In this document: positions 24,965 to 38,282 of the stretch, piece by piece
How the letters are laid out: each line of letters begins with the position of its first letter
Numbering within the stretch: the stretch's first letter is position 1
Source: Oxyruncus cristatus
Taxonomy: Eukaryota; Chordata; Aves; Passeriformes; Cotingidae
Assembly: GCA_013399855.1 (NCBI GenBank)
Contig: VXAY01002462.1
Location: 1,047,259 to 1,111,258, forward strand
DNA: 64,000 nt
Direction: 5' to 3'
The notes under the pieces: model-generated
What the model was told of the DNA's origin: nothing
Database searches by the model: none
Seen by the model: only the letters and a program-made list of their open reading frames with translations
Position numbers and translations under genes: made by a program

Positions 24965-27188
24965 TGTAGTCTTATGCGCTGTATTCAATGGCTCGTAAGG
25001 AAGATGTTAGTATGAGGCTTGTATGGCAAAGAAGGTTGATTAATCCGCTTTAGGGGCTCTTTATACCACGGTGGAAAGGGCAGCTGAAATAGCTGCATAC
25101 CACGGGGGCTTTAGGTAAGAACATTTCAAATACATATGTTTAGATCCCTTCATTTCTAATTCTGGCAAACTTGAACCTATTAACACCAAAGGCATTTAAT
25201 TAAAAGATGTAAGAAAGGTGTCAAGGAAAGCTTCTCTAAATCTTTCTAATACAGTTTCATCTGAAAAATAAAATAGTTTTATAGCCACAATAATGTTAAC
25301 ATTTGAAAAGAATTTTAATTAATGACTGCATATAATATGGGATTTTCACTCAGAGCTTTGTCACCCACAAGCAGAAGGATAATCCAAAGACTGAGGAATC
25401 AAAATTTTTGCATAGAACCAAGCTACCTTTAAGTCTACACCTCTGTCACAGAAACACACACAAAAAAATGAATGCCTTGTATTTGTGCTCAAACCTAATC
25501 CTAATTTCTGTGATAATACACTTTTAAAGACAGAAAGACATCTTTTATCCTCAGAAAAGGAAAAATCTGAAACTTCTAAACAGCTTGCACAGTAACGTTC
25601 CGTTTGAACAACAGAGTAAAGGCTATAAATAACGTCATAGCCCTTCCCCTGATGAAATCATCCATTACAAGAATATTATGTGTATTAAAATGAGCTGCTA
25701 GGCACTGTGCTGTTCTTCAAAAGGAAAAAACCTCAAACAACTAAAATTCTACTGTATCATTAAAAAATTAGTCAGTTAGAATTTGTAAATTTAACAGTAA
25801 TGACAGCTGCTGTTTTTACAATACACAGTCCATAGTTCAAATATACTGAAATTTTAAGTTTAAGGTAGTGATGTAATACAGTAAGTATACTGAAATTTAT
25901 AGAGCTACACAGACCTGCCTGAAGGGAGGTGGCAATGAGGCCAGAAACAGATCTTAACAGGCTTTTGCGTTGAAAATAGCAAACTATTCCTTTGCAATAA
26001 AAACACACAACGGTGATTTCCAATATATAATGTGTTTGCGCTAAAATTAACTCTCCACCTCATCATTTATAGGAACGATATAAACTGTGACAGCTGCAAG
26101 CTGCTTGCTCTTTATTAAACACCTTCCCCCCCCATAATTTGATAACAAAGTAAGCAGTATCTCTGTAGCAAAACTTGAAAGAGTTCCATCAAAATGATTC
26201 TGCACCCCTGAAGAATGTAATGGTTAGTAATATCCTTTCTATGAGTTTATTGAATAATATACCTAGCACAGAATTCTCTCTTAAAGCTCTACATGGTTTG
26301 TGAGATGGTACTTAGGAGGGAGCATCTTAATGCCTGTAATAAACTGTAGATTAGGTCAAGAGACAGATCTGGGTAAGAGTCCCATTAGCAGAAATCAGAG
26401 AGAGAGATGTTAGCAGGAGATTACATTGCAAGACAATAGTACCAGTCAATAACATTTGGGAATATGTTGACATTTAATCCTCCCAGAGAATCTGCTGAAA
26501 TTTTAGCTGCACTTTAAAAAGAAAAAGAAAACTGAGTAGGAATGCTTCTTAAGTAGTGTAGTATTTACTGTAAAACAGGTTCTTTTTAAGTTTCGGCACA
26601 AGTGTTGGTATGTTTTCTAATGATATAGAGTAAGTATCCATACTATATTAGTTATGGCTATTTAACTATAGGAAAGCACCTGAAAATATCTGTAGTTTTG
26701 TGATTGTTTTCTAAACCTAAAGAAATATGAATGTACAACTGCAAGTATATCACATTCATAAACTAGATCATAACAATTTCTCTTTAACATACTGTTTGAT
26801 TCAAATTATAACTATTTAAGGATCAGATGGCAAAAAAATATTTTGACTAGACTGACATTTCCTAGCCTATCTAGACAACTTGTTAAAAAGGAGTGTGTTT
26901 CAAAGGAAATTACAAGACTCCTTGAAGTTGTCTTCAGTGGAGAGTTAAGTGAACAAGGAATTCAGAACAGAACATTCCACTTCTGGCCTTGGAGAAAGGA
27001 GTGCTCTTTCAAGGAGCTAACAGGCTTCCATTTGCTAACTTTTACTTGTGCAAGACCAAATGTAAAAGCAGGATCTCCAGTATATCCATTAAACCCAGTC
27101 ACTCAGTAAACTTAGTAATGGAATCCTCTTAGTGCAAAGATGACCTAAGTGCTGCACCGTGGGTACTTACAAGAGCATAATGGCATTC

Positions 27189-27274
27189 AAAAATTACCCC
27201 TCGACCAAGGGTAATGTTGTTCCATACAAACCACTGCATGGAACAACATTACCCTCCATCAGGGGGTAATTTTT
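27189..27274. repeat. 86-bp two-stage palindrome (long hairpin)
   Basis: The outer arms aaaaattacccc (27189-27200) and ggggtaattttt (27263-27274) pair perfectly over 12 bp. After a symmetric 7-by-7 internal loop, the inner arms agggtaatgttgttccat (27208-27225) and atggaacaacattaccct (27238-27255) pair perfectly over 18 bp around a 12-nt loop. The heptamer ATTACCC occurs four times in alternating orientation, so each half can also fold on itself. The form suggests a small foldback/MITE remnant or a structured RNA precursor. No target-site duplication was found, and no function is assigned. Confidence 0.85.
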
Positions 27275-30200
27275 AACAGTCACCAGTAATCTTTACACTT
27301 ACAAACATTGGATAAAAAATAATACTGTGATAGTTTCTTCAACAGCTAGGAAAGAAGTAACTTGAAAACAGATGAGTGGACATCTGTGTGATTCATCAGG
27401 GACACATGTTCGCTATTTAAACAGCATGTTCTTTGAAAATGCTGCAACACTATAAATAACTAGCTAACTAAGAGTGGACAATGACACTCTTAATAGTATT
27501 TGACATAGGTGAATTACAGGTGAGGAGAATCTAGTTGACTTTAGATGAGAAGTTATGATAACAAGAAGCTAAATAACAAAGAATTTTCCCAAAATCCAGA
27601 CTCAGAAATGCAGGCTGAAGGAGATACTGGGCACCTGGATCGGAGAGTTGGACATAAGTTTAGGTAGAATTTTAAGTGGCAGTAAAACCGTATTTCCTCT
27701 ACTACAACAGCTGATTTTAGAAATTAGGTAAGTTTACGAATTATTGCTATGTGCAGGTAAAACTGAAAAAAATAGCTTACTCCACCAGGGGCAGACAGAA
27801 ATGTTTGCATAAATTGGAAAATCTGTTTTACATGTCAAAATAGCCTACAGATAGGAATGTATTAATATTGTGGCCTGCATCTGATAAAAACAACTAATCT
27901 CCCCTCTGCAGTCCCAGCATGAGTTTGCCAATTTCTACATTTTTTTCCCCACTATGATCTATGAAGTTTGTGTTTCTACACAGTATAAGACTCTACTGCT
28001 ATTTTTCCACTTTACTAATATCACTCCTTTCACTTAAGGAGGTTTAAATATTTCATAGAGTTTTATTAATTAAAACTTACATCACCCTCTGTGAAATATG
28101 ATGGTAAAGGGACAGACAAAACCCACTTCACTCATTAGTAACATGGATCTTGTAAGGAAGTTAGCAGTAGGCTGACAGAAGTGTTAGTCTTTACAGAGAA
28201 GATGGAGAAGACTATTGCATTCAGCTGACAGATGAAAGGATTTCAGTAGAATCAATGTTTTTATGTAAATGGAGGGTTGGTCCAGAAAATGGAAGCTTTG
28301 TATTTTCAAACAACTTTATTTACGAGCAGTACAACTCATGGATTCAAGCTTTGTATGAATTAATGTCCTGTGTTCCCTAAGTATTGTTTTCCCGGACCTC
28401 CTCTTGGTTCCCAGCACCTGGTCTCCAACATCTCCTAGCTACCTCTCCTATTTGTATAATGAACTAAGTGCTAAACAGCAACAAGGCTAAAAAAAGGATG
28501 AAATTTAAAGTGTCTCCAAAATCTGTAAATTCCTCATTTAAGATGATACAATGGATGGGCAGAGTGTCCCTCAGCGCTCTACTGGGACAATGATTCAAAA
28601 CAAACTTAGGTAAGAATTTAAAGAGAAGGCTATAACTTAAGGTCAATTCAGGGTTGTCTCTACAGGTACTGAGCTCCAAGCAATCACAAGATGACGAGGC
28701 TTATGGCAGTTATGGACCACTCTTACTAACAGATTGGGAGCTAAGCATGGCTTGATATATTTATTATTTTATCTCGTACACCTAATGTCCCTCTCTTAAT
28801 TTACCTTACCCACTTTTTCTCTCTGATGTTTTGTATTTCAGACTCAGCAGTAGTAAAACCTTCACTGAATAGGTGTTTAACACCTAATGTGAAAGTGTGA
28901 CATGGAATAGCTTGAGTAAAGTATTTAGATATTTTCTTAATAGCAATTTTAAATTAAATAACAGACAAAAATACCACAATATAATATGAGGTAATCTCAG
29001 TGACCTCTGGAGGTCCTCATCTCTCTCCAACGTTTTAAATGGAAGTCAGGGATAGTAATATATTGTATTATGTTTATTTATTTAGTATTTAAATTAGAGG
29101 GAAATAATCTGACTCTAATGACTCTAGCAGAACGTGATCTGGTACACAAAATCAAACATGTTTTAAGTTTTCCTAGTCAAGGGCACACTAATGCATCAGC
29201 TCTTACCTGCTAAAAGTAGTTCAGGACTAAAACTGGTTTGGGGCACAGAGAGAGAGAGGCAGACACATTCATAACATTTTTATTTTGGTACTGATGAAAG
29301 CACTTTAGCTGCTGAATAAATCGCAGTGACTGGCTTACATGCACATACTAGTGTTCCCCTGCTACTAAACCAGGTCCTGAAAAAAAGAAAAATCAGGCAG
29401 AGTAACTCCTGGTAATGCAAAGAACTACTCTGCATGCACAACCACATCTGAAATATTTTGATTTGCTTCTTGGAATGAATGCATTTTGTTATTTGCAGGT
29501 ACAGCCAATATGACACGAGTTATTAAGAAGCAGGAGGCAAAAATGAAAAAAAAGAAACTCCTCAGTTTCTTCTTCACTGTGTGCCCTCATCACACTATCT
29601 TTCTACTGGTTTTATAAAGAAAAAGAAGGGGTGTAATGGTTAATCTATTGTTTATTCAAAACCACCAACAGAAGTTAATAGACAGTTATAAACTAATTGA
29701 GTGCGTCTGTAGTGCTATCTCCTCATTCATCTCGCTGATTCGATTTAGCTCTGTTAGTGTTCCATATGGTACAGTGCCCCTGCTGCTAGGAACAGTCATT
29801 CATTGCAAAAAAAACCCCTGTAACAACAGGAAGCTAATAGTTTAACTGTTCCTCTAAATTTGTTTGACAAAACTGACATTTAGTACGCCACGTCACGTTG
29901 TCAGTAATCTGCAATTTACCCTTAGGCAGGCAGTGGATGCTCATTTTATTTACCTCTCGTAGTTAAAAGCATAATTAATATTCCACTCTGAAACAAAGAT
30001 TAGAGATTTGACAAACATTGCAATTTAAAGTCTCCATTATAGCAAACATTAAAATTAAACATCTTTCACACACCCCATTGCATAAAGGACACGTGTAGCT
30101 GTAATTTAACTTTTTAGTTTTTAATACCACAAACTAATTTCTGCTGTCAGTTTAATGAGGTGGAAAACACAAATCTTGTTGCACTCCGTGTGCACAGGCT

Positions 30201-31904
30201 GGGACAGTTAGATTGCAGAGAGCCTGAATCAGTTTGCCTCACAATGTTTCAGTCAAAATCCCCAAATTATTGTGAGTCTAAAAAAGAAAAAGTCTAAAAA
30301 AAGAAAATGTCTTAAAGACTTTTCTAAACAAAAGGCTTCAACAAGAACTTCAGGAACAAAAATAGTGTAACACCACAGCAGTTTTCTGAACTGCTGTAAG
30401 ATTGCTGAAAAACTTCCAATAATTGTAGTCTGGGCTGTAACTTTACATCAGTGATACTTGTAGTACAAAGCCCAGATAAATTCTCCAAAGATTGCATAAG
30501 GAGGGCAATGCTTCCCTCCTCAGTATCGGACCTCCTTCACCCTCCTTTACACACAGCTGAGGTTAGGCAGGCTATTCAAATCACTTAATCATGGGCTTAA
30601 GGCAGAAGCAGTTTGCAGTGGTTTCTGACCCAGGTCAGCTCTCAGGCTGGAGGCAGGGGCTTGGCTGGCGTAGTCTCTGCCCCTTTCCCAGTACCTTCGA
30701 GGCCAGGCTGGCATACTCCTCCTCCTCCTCTTCCTCCTGCTCCTGCTCCTTCTGTCTTTGCTCCATGCCCACAGATTTTACATGTATAACAAATGCAAAA
30801 CCAATTGCAGTGCTTTCTACTCACAGTAGCTGTGCTCTGTGTACAAGTCCAATTGCAGGCTGCTCAGTGGTGCCTGCATAACAACTGATTTATTTGTGCC
30901 AGACTCTGTGACAACGGGGCATATTATCGAACTGGCAAAGTAGGGGGAGCTCTCAGAGAAATAAATGACTGCGGTTTTAACTCATGCTAATTTCAATTGA
31001 AATTCTAGCTCCATAAATTCTGTGTGACTGATTAAAATCATTAACATGTAGAACACCTTTAGGCAACCATGCTGCCTCATTAAACATGGAAGCCTAGAAT
31101 TATCTCCTCTGTAACAAATGTGTGTGCGACTGTGTGTGTTTCAGAGATATACATCAGGAATTTCTAATTTTTTTTTTGAGATTTTCTTCACAGAAGCACT
31201 GATTATGCAAAAAACAAAAAAAATCAAAAAACCCCCAACCAGACAACATAAACTCAACAAAGAGGCTGCTGTTACTCTCTTCTCAATCCATCCTATGTAC
31301 TAACCCAGTGACTCCTGACTCCTTCACAAGACTTCATTAGTCACTGCCAACTTCAATCTGCTTCAGTTATTTTGCATTCAGCTCCCAAAGGAAAAGGACT
31401 CTACCCCACTGATCACAGGCTAAACTAAAGATAAACTGGCTCATTTTATAACACATCAAACGAACATGTCCTGAATCACACTAGCATCACAAACCAGGAA
31501 AGAAATCTCTGAATGTATCTAACCCTGTCACAATGCTAAATAAGAGAGATCCACATTTCTAAAACTGGGTGTCCAAAGCAAGAATTCAAGTTTTGGATGC
31601 AGAGAGGTTACTGTCAGCACATTACTTCTCTCTTAAATGTCATAAGGAATGCCTGTATCTAAAAAAAATCTTAATAGTAGTAGTATACTTTAGAAGAGTG
31701 CTGCTGATGTATAATCTGAGATTCTGTGAATAAATTATTTGAATGAGCAAATATTTGAAAAGGTTATAGCAATGGAATGGAACTTACTTAGGTTTTTATT
31801 TTATTCAAAATGAGATGCAGGTTATGAGGATGTATAAATCAGGTGATAAGTACCAGAGCCACAAAGGTCAGAATCACAGCTGTTGATAAAGGGAACCTCA
31901 TTAA
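27275..31904. other. Intronic stretch without recognised gene
   Basis: No exon or transposon was recognised. Parts of 29.85-30.15 kb and 30.95-31.10 kb are rich in TAAT/ATTA words within otherwise non-repetitive sequence. That would be compatible with conserved noncoding elements but cannot be shown from one genome. A CTC/TCC simple repeat at 30.7 kb is listed separately. Confidence 0.55.
30715..30752. repeat. (CTC)n/TCC-type simple repeat
   Basis: Tandem cctcct units are interrupted by ttcctcctg and ctcctg variants. They create a low-complexity Ser-rich frame on one strand and a Gly-rich frame on the other, neither likely to be coding. Confidence 0.8.
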
Positions 31905-32520
31905 TCATAATGTAAGAATTGCCATGTTGGATTAGACCTGAGCCCAACTGGTCTTATATCCTGCCTCCATAGCGTTTTGGAAGTTTTAGGGAAATTATGC
32001 GAGATAACATGAAATGCAGATGTGGAAAAAACCTGTTTCCAATTCCTTAATGGCAAGAGATTGCTCTAGATTCTGAAACATCCAGCTTTACATGCCTTCC
32101 AAAATGCTTTTTAAGCACTATTTACATGTGAATTTTAACCATTTCTGCATATTCTTCAAATCCACAGAGATGTCCAGTTCACCTTTGAATCTCACTATAA
32201 TCTTAGCTCAAGCAGCACCTGGTGGCAATCAGTTTCATAGTGTAATTTGCATTAAAGATCTGCCGTCTATTTTAAAAGCAAGTTAATTAAAAACCCGTTC
32301 CCTTTATGCTTGTATTAGCAGACTTATGGAGAATAAAAATTCCTGGTAGGATCTACTTTATTAATTTATTTACTTTTACTGTGCCTATTTTTATATTTTT
32401 CCTTAAATGGTCAACACCCAATGTTTCAGTCCCTTCTCATGTACCTTCTTCTGTGACGGACTTTGAAATTTCTCTTGCCCTTCAATATTCTTTTTTGGAT
32501 GAAGACTGATCAAATTAGGA
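31905..32520 (-). mobile_element. Probable ancient L3/CR1-type LINE 3' remnant
   Basis: The plus strand shows agaattgccatgttggatta with ttagacctgagcccaactgg and tcttatatcctgcctcc. This resembles the antisense 3' end of the old amniote L3/CR1-like elements, which read roughly as 'gccatactgggtcagacc...agtatcctgtctc' as I recall. Further on, a segment with cacctggtggcaatcagttt and atctgccgtctattttaaaagc falls in the order expected for the same family. The match is heavily decayed, so family and limits are tentative. The element has the same strand as PTPRM. Confidence 0.45.
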
Positions 32521-35500
32521 GTGGTTTAGAATTGTATGACTCTCATGCTCATCTACCCCTTCAATGTTGAATTCTTTCACTACTTTAAACTGAATTCTTC
32601 CTCTTTTTGTTATCAGACTGATTGCAACAGAGACTCTCAAGAAGCCACGTGAAAGCCTTCTGTGTTTCTGAACTGCCTAACAATGAACGGGGGATTTTGT
32701 AAGAGCAAATTAAGAGAGAAACTTGCATGACAGGAAAATTTATTTCTTTCCAAATTCTAAGTAGCAACGCTTGACTCAACACGGTTAACTTTTCCTCTTC
32801 CAGGTATATGGAAAGACAAGATGGCCTTCAAGGAAAATCAAAGAGACACGAGTACATTATGGTAGTCCTCACATGTAATTAGTGTGCTCCACTGGCTCAG
32901 CACTACCATAACAAGAAGAGGGAGGGACTTCTTCCCTTGGGAGTGTCTAGAGTGATATAAAATCCATTAAATTCTCAGGACAGCAGATTTTCCATAGACA
33001 GGGGGAAATGGGAAAGCCTGACTTTAATTTGAAAAGCTAATAACCATACAGGGAAAGTGTCAGGGATTTATAAAATCCGGTTTATATCCGTGGTGGACAT
33101 GGAGATCACAAGGTTTTCTGTAACCTATTCAGAGCTGCTTTTGTCTGTTTGCCATCTGACTTGGCCCCTAGGACCAAATACGAAAACTAGCAATTTTCTC
33201 ATCAGAGTCTCTGGGATTCTGTTGTAAGTTTTGCTCTCTGCATCCCAAAAATCACCTGCAATTATTTGGGCTTTGCATGGCCCTCCCTCTCCATAAACTT
33301 CCTCCCTCTGATCATGCTACAAAAAGCTAGAGAAACCAACACAGGTTGTTTTACTCAGTCAGGACTTTTATGTAGCTTCATGAGAAAAAGAGAATTAAAA
33401 AAGACATGGGGATGCGCTTACTTGTTTTTTCCCCTTGCCCTAGTTTTAAGAGAGAAATTAAATATACAACAATTGCTGTGGCAATGGAACACCAATAATT
33501 AAATTCTTGGCATTTTCATGCTCTTCTAAGTGACACGCTCTAATCAAGAGACCTTTAACTTCTGTGAGAGTGGTCGTCAGAAGAGATGAAGGCAACTGTG
33601 AATAAAACATCCAGTTTGAAGGTTCCGCTTGTAGTGCTCCTATCTTTGAATGATGTCGAAGGTTTGTTTCAACATTTGTACTCTAAATGACGAGATGAAA
33701 TTTATGAAGAACAGACTGGTGGATTCTAATTTAACACAAATTTCTGGGATTTTGGTTTTTTTTGGTCTAATTTAAACAGCACAACAAAAGCACGTCTTAC
33801 TTCCTGAGTCATTCAAGAAGCTCTTGACTCTACCTGTGCCACTCCTTCGAGGTACAATCGACAAAATTCACAGGCATTGAAGAAATTACAGCATTCTTAC
33901 TGACAGTGCCTTTTCAGCCTGTTCTGGGGGAATCTACCATCAAGACATTCAGCTTTCTTTTTAACTGTGAGCCATTGCAAATGTTTTGCTGAAACTGACA
34001 GAATGAACTTAGATTTCTAATCTTTTTGCCATAAAGCTTCTTCTCAAAGAAAAGCAATTTTCTCAACATGGAAAATGTCACCTAATATAAACTCCACTTA
34101 GGAAACTGAAGTTCATTATACACCTAAAATGAGACTCTATCATATTATACAGAGTATGCCAACATTATGTCCACAGATGACTAGGTAGGCAATTAAATAT
34201 GAAAGCAAACTGAATAAACAGAGGTATTTTTGGCAGTCTAGATCACAGCTAAAAATGTCTTTTTTTCTGATCTGTCAAATTATTTTCATATGTATGTATA
34301 ATACAGATAAGTGTACATGCATCTTTCTGCATTACCAGACTAATGGTACAGGGCAATATAATATAACAAGACTTTCCGTATTTCTGTTATATAACCTCTT
34401 AAACAACTTATTCAACTATAAACTCACATTATATGCAAATAGACAGTTAACTGACTTTACCATTATATGTTTAATTTGATGATGCTTAGGGCTTCTTTTT
34501 AAAATCTTTCCCAGAGAACTAATTCATTCCATAAACTTAAATGTGCTCTAGGACATTACTGTATTGTAAATTGTTTTTTTTCCTTCACAGAAGTCTATTA
34601 AAAAATTTCGAATCTGCTCTGCCACTGACATTTGGGGATAATGAGTGAAAATCTTGCATTGGTATCTATGTGAGTGGGAGCTATGTGTGTAAATGCTCAA
34701 CACATCTTGAGAGTCTGTACCTCAAATCCTTTATAAGAAAATTTGCTGTTGTAATAGCTGTCGTTTCTTGAACTTTTCTTCCAACATTACAGTATTAATT
34801 CAGCCCACTTAGCAATTCTTTTAAGAGTTTTTAGGAATTGAAAAAAACTCTCCACACACTCTCATATTCCTTTTGGAACATGTGATTTACAAATCCAAAG
34901 TATTGGTGACAAATGCAGAGAAAGCTCTGAAGGGAATGTTTACATTCCTGAAAGGCTAATTTAGGTATTTATCACTGCAACAGATAAGTCAAAAGTATCT
35001 ACTTATTGTTCTGAATGGCGGAATCACAGACATGGTATTATTTTAATATTGTCAGATTGGATTTGTGTCAGTACAAATATAAACAAAAAAATCTTAATTT
35101 TTTGAGAATGTGGATTTGCACTGTATATCAGTTCACTGCTTTATCCCAAGAAGAGTGTGAATTGAAGCTGTGCTGATTGGATTGGCCACAGATTTGCAGT
35201 AGAGAGTGACACAGATAAAGTTCTTCATCAGAGGCCTCTTCTAGTGTCAACAGCTTTTTTTTTATTATTATTTCTAGTTGTTTCTAATGTTCCTGGGTTT
35301 CTGCAGTTTTCTAAGGTAGCTGGCAGCTAATTAAAAGCTGGAATATTTGCCAAAAGCTCTTGCCAAGAAGGTTCTACTCATGCATGCTGTGTTTAGGTCG
35401 AGTATATGCTGTGTGAATGTTTATATGTCTGTGATGGATGAATCATTAGGTAGATAAAGCTAATTGAACAGTAGAGACCTGTTGTGTTTAAAAAATTAAT

Positions 35501-35665
35501 TCTGCCCATTTCAGATAGCACCAAAATGTATTTCCTTTATAAATGACTATGACTGTGATGGTTTGGTATACAAGGCTCTTGCCAGATCTCAGTCTTAAAT
35601 GGATGTTTTATCTCAGTTCTGTGAATGCTACAACACTCTCAACATTTGAGAACACACATTGCATT
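32521..35665. other. Intronic stretch without recognised gene or repeat
   Basis: AT-rich sequence. No exon, RNA gene or clear mobile element was recognised. Confidence 0.6.
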
Positions 35666-36040
35666 CCATTGTTCAGTCTGGAGAAGAGAAAGCTCCAGGA
35701 GGATGTTATAGTAGCCTTCCAGTACCTAAAAGGGGGTCTGCAAGAGGGACTGTAGAGGGCATGTAGTGATAAGACAAGGGGGTAATGGCTTCAAACTGAA
35801 GGAATGTAAACTTAGATTTGATGTTAGAAAGAAATTCTTCACTGTAAGGGTGAAGGGTGGAGGACTGGAACAGGTTGCCCAGAGAAGCTGTGGATGCCCT
35901 ATACCTGGAAGTGTTCAAGGTGAGGCTGCACGTGGCTTTGAGCAACCTGGTCTAGTGACAGGTGTCCCTACCCAAGCGGTTGGAATTAGATGATGTTCAG
36001 GGTTCCTTCCAACCCAAACCATTCTATGATGCTATGATTT
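35666..36040 (+). mobile_element. CR1 LINE 3' end
   Basis: The CR1 landmarks are in order: ttgttcagtctggagaagag, ccttccagtacctaaaaggg, gttagaaagaaattcttcac, ctggaacaggttgcccagag, gtggatgcc, a ggctttgagcaacctggtct block, and ttccttccaacccaaaccat with the octamer tail ttctatgatgctatgatt. It is well preserved and therefore comparatively young, and it is antisense to PTPRM. Short open frames across it are by-products. Confidence 0.94.
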
Positions 36041-38277
36041 TATTCTTTTGGCTAGAACACTTATCTAATTGACAAGAAAATTCAATAAGCTCTCAGTACG
36101 TAACTTGGCAGTATTTGGGTCAACAACCACTCCATAAAAGCAGCAGTAAAGTTACAAGCAGTACAGGTATGAGCAACTTTAGAAATTAGGTATCTTTTGA
36201 AGTTTTTATAATCTTTCTGAATACCATAACTATCTCCATTACTAGACCTCAGCATTACAGATCACAAAGAACTGAGCGAATTCAAAGGAATAGAAGTAAC
36301 TTAGGATGAAAGTTGAAAAGAATAAATCAGCATACATGGAATAATAGGCTGGAGATGATGTATAGATTTGGAACTTCCAATCCAATCACAGCTCTGTATC
36401 AGGTGCAAATACAACTTCAGGTAAGTTTTAAGTGAACTGCAGAAGACTGACCTTTCTTACGACACCACCTTCCATTCAGCACACTTCCCTGATGGAGATA
36501 CCAGGCTGAAAGCCAACTCCTTTCATCTCTGAATCTTTATCTCCCTACTTTTCTCCTCCTCCTCCACCCCCATCCCAGAAAACTGTTACTGACATCAAGG
36601 TATGTTCCTCCCTTTTTTCCACTGTTTTGTAGTCTGTAAGCAGCCATTGTGCTTTCAAAACTAATCTTCTTTCTATTTATATATCAGTAAAAAAGAAAGC
36701 CTAGACTGCAGCATTTCACTAAACAACTTCAGGGATTTGAAAAGAAAACAAGCCTATTTCACTTCAAAATGTCAAGATTCAATTCACCCTACCACGCTAT
36801 TCAGCACACACAAAGAAGGGATAAAATATATCCCAAAGTGTAGTGAGTGACTACCAATCAAAAATGTCACATTTAGGTAGAGAGCTATTGATAAACCCGG
36901 GGGAAGAATAGGAAGAAGTGGGAACTAACAAAAATTATACATGCACACACCCCTGAGAGGGGGAGAAAAAAAAAAAGTGATAATTAAGACTGTAATCTGT
37001 GTACCCAGAATAAATATTAACTGACACTAAAGCAACAGAAATGAGTTCACTGTTGTCTCTGTTAGCATCCAGAATACAGTGATAGCACCTGTCTGTGTTC
37101 TGTTCCTACAAAAATAGCAATGGCAGTTTAAGTAAGTAGAGAGACTGTTTTGAAGATTTTTCAAGGGTTTTTTCCCCCCCTTTTCTTCTGCCTTGGAAGA
37201 GTGCCTCTATTCTAAGGAGATGATTGCAAAATAATCTAAGGAGGACACTTTCAACTTCAATACCAGCCACTAGAATTCCTTTTGTCTTTTTTCTCCCATT
37301 TTCATGACATTATGTTTACTAAGAACAAATTCACAGACATAAGCCAAGAAAGAATAAATCACTCCTAGATATATAATGAAGGTTGGTCTTGAAAGCGTAA
37401 TTTTGAACAGTATGCAAGGAACTAAACATTGGAGAACTGCCTTTCAGCTATTAAAGGTATGCTCTCCATAATTTGCAATATTTAATTAGTTGCTTATTTA
37501 TCACATCAAAAATGCTAGCAAAACCCTCTGCTGCTTTAATGCAAAGGTATTTTGATCGCACAACATGTTTTCAGTACATATACTGTACCACTCAGGGATT
37601 TATTCTATTCTTGTTTGCATTGTGTTGTAATGACTCCAGGCAGTTCAAAGGAGTAATCTAAATACTGCAAAGCACACAGAGATGCACGATTATTTTCTGC
37701 TGTCAAAATATCTACCTTTAACTTAGCTTTAGATTAGCACAAGATTGTATGTACAGCCAGGAGAAACAGAAGAGAAGAAGGAGGAAGACTGCATGTCAGC
37801 TAAATTAACAAAGATGGAATCAGTGCAACTTGCTTCAATGAACCAGTTATGCCTTACTGTCCTCATCACCCTGAAACCTTCTTGTCCAAGTAAAGACCCA
37901 GGACTGCAGGAACAGTGATTGATTACAATCCCTGAGAACCCAGGGATCAAAGAACAACACTGCCAACCAGCATACCATGTCACCTCCTCAGTCTCCAAGC
38001 TAGCTATTAATATGCATACTATGCTAAAAGTGCTAAAAGTTCTACTATTAAATGTCACCATCCTCTCTCCAGTACTTTTGTCCTCACAGTCCCCAGTTCA
38101 CTCTCATTTCCCTGTCCTCCTATATATTTATAATGCTTGCGAACTCACCAGTAATCTTCATTAGCACACTTCTATTTTTTTTTTTGTTACTTGTCAAGTA
38201 ATGGCAAATCATAAAAGATCAGTCTTTAGACCGACACTTAAGAAGCTCCTATGTCAAAAAGGAGGTTTCACCACTAA
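36041..38277. other. Intronic stretch without recognised gene or repeat
   Basis: No exon or transposon was recognised. It contains a C run near 37174-37180 and short A runs. Confidence 0.6.
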
Positions 38278-38282
38278 CATAA

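Larger units (their letters stand above)
23653..27188. other. Intronic stretch with low-complexity DNA
   Basis: The stretch includes an AT-rich run of alternating TA/TATG type at about 23767-23851 and a (GT)9 microsatellite at 24947-24964. No gene was recognised; open frames near 24.1-24.7 kb lack any domain signature. Confidence 0.6.

Noticed and set aside
30591..30881. Open frame with a serine run
   Set aside because: The run is produced by the CTC/TCC simple repeat, and the opposite strand gives a glycine run from the same DNA.
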